Part shown: positions 5,333-5,818 of the stretch, one piece after another
How positions within the stretch are numbered: position 1 is the stretch's first letter
Layout: each line of letters opens with the position of its first letter
Assembly: GCA_013151655.1 (NCBI GenBank)
Contig: JAADHX010000130.1
Coordinates: 1-5,818, forward strand
DNA: 5,818 nt
Reading direction: 5' to 3'
DNA from: Actinomycetota bacterium
Lineage (GTDB): Bacteria > Actinomycetota > Acidimicrobiia > Acidimicrobiales > Poriferisodalaceae
Translations under genes and position numbers: made by a program
The notes under the pieces: generated by a model
Told to the model about the DNA's origin: nothing
The model's input: only the letters and a program-made list of their open reading frames with translations
The model's database searches: none

Positions 5333-5818
5333 TCAGAGCGGGGGGCGGGCGAGGCCGGCCGTGGAGCCGGTTAGCTCGACGATCGCGGTGGCGTCGGTAA
5401 GGAAGGCGATGTTCCACAATGCTGGATCGGTGGTGGCGTAGGCCGCTACGAGCTGATTCCACGTCGTCGCGATGGCGGCCCCCGCGTCGTCGGCAAGGAG
5501 CTGGTTCCACGTTTCGACCCGTTCAAGACGAGCCGCGTCTAGGTAGGCGATGAGGAACACGGCGTTAGCTGTGAGCTCTTCGGTGTTTGGAGTGATGGCG
5601 ATGCCGGCGTTGATCCAGGCGTTTCGCAGCTCGGCCGTCAACACCGCCGAGTGAGCCTCACGCATCAACGACCAGGCATTTCCGGTGAAGTGGAGATCGG
5701 CGAGCGCCGAGATCCGTGACGCCGCCGCATCTGAGCCGTACGCATCGACGATGGCGTCCAAGCGGGGCCGGTGGGGTAGGGCACTGAAGGTGTGGTTGAG
5801 AGCTGCGACCTGAACACA
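5333..5818 (-). CDS. Unassigned helical protein, C-terminal part (5' end outside window)
   Basis: The frame is open from the window edge to a TGA at 5333-5335, giving 161 visible residues; the real start is probably beyond 5818. A TTG at 5761 is the only alternative I considered, and the 19 codons before it read smoothly into the protein. It is rich in Ala and Leu, with no signal peptide or obvious membrane span in view, and looks mostly helical. In fragment numbering, Trp at 104, 120 and 135 sit in TWNQL, TWNQL and LWNI, spaced 16 and 15 residues, and NAW occurs at 47-49 and 66-68. I do not recognise the family. The stretch RLDAIVDAYG (19-28) faintly recalls the C-terminal part of actinobacterial aminoglycoside-phosphotransferase-like proteins, but the rest does not follow that pattern, so I do not assign it. 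It is convergent with ilvC. Confidence 0.6.
   Translation of the reverse strand, partial: CVQVAALNHTFSALPHRPRLDAIVDAYGSDAAASRISALADLHFTGNAWSLMREAHSAVLTAELRNAWINAGIAITPNTEELTANAVFLIAYLDAARLERVETWNQLLADDAGAAIATTWNQLVAAYATTDPALWNIAFLTDATAIVELTGSTAGLARPPL

Noticed and set aside
5259..5510. An 83-codon minus-strand frame overlapping the last gene
   Set aside because: It is Arg- and His-rich and overlaps in another frame the longer open frame, which has a more protein-like composition.
1..5818. Mobile element, CRISPR, defence or biosynthetic cluster
   Set aside because: There are no transposase, integrase, spaced repeats, terminal repeats or matching genes; the identified genes are ordinary metabolic ones.

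Overview
The window looks like chromosomal DNA from a fairly GC-rich actinobacterium. The gene order ilvB-ilvN-ilvC, the proteins' resemblance to actinobacterial homologues and a leader-peptide attenuator ahead of ilvB all fit. A member of the Acidimicrobiia is one guess, but no rRNA or other marker confirms it.

Layout: (1) 30-1235, minus strand: a lipoprotein of the soluble PQQ-dependent glucose/sorbosone (aldose sugar) dehydrogenase family. (2) 1236-1799: a 564-bp divergent intergenic region. Its left part holds a long inverted repeat (1362-1401) and a repeated CACCCGT motif (1519-1545). Its right part holds a complete amino-acid attenuator: a 17-codon leader peptide ending in Leu-Ile-Val-Val-Leu-His (1600-1653), a strong hairpin starting at the leader stop codon (1653-1676), and an intrinsic terminator with a UCCG tetraloop and six T (1683-1705). 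(3) 1800-5175, plus strand: ilvB, ilvN (start overlaps the ilvB stop as ATGA) and, after a 77-bp gap that may hold its own promoter, ilvC. (4) 5176-5332: a convergent intergenic region with an inverted repeat. (5) 5333 to the window edge, minus strand: the C-terminal 161 residues of a helical protein I cannot assign, with repeated Trp-Asn motifs.

How it works: IlvB and IlvN form acetolactate synthase, the first common step of branched-chain amino acid synthesis, and IlvC carries out the second (isomerisation and NADPH reduction). The leader is rich in Leu, Ile and Val codons just before its stop, so the likely control is ribosome-mediated attenuation: scarcity of charged tRNA-Leu/Ile/Val stalls the leader ribosome and lets RNA polymerase pass the terminator into ilvBNC. 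This control type is known for Corynebacterium glutamicum ilvBNC. The antiterminator pairing is not obvious here and is the main open question. I found no phage, transposon, CRISPR, toxin-antitoxin or defence genes. The most interesting part of the window is the regulatory region ahead of ilvB.
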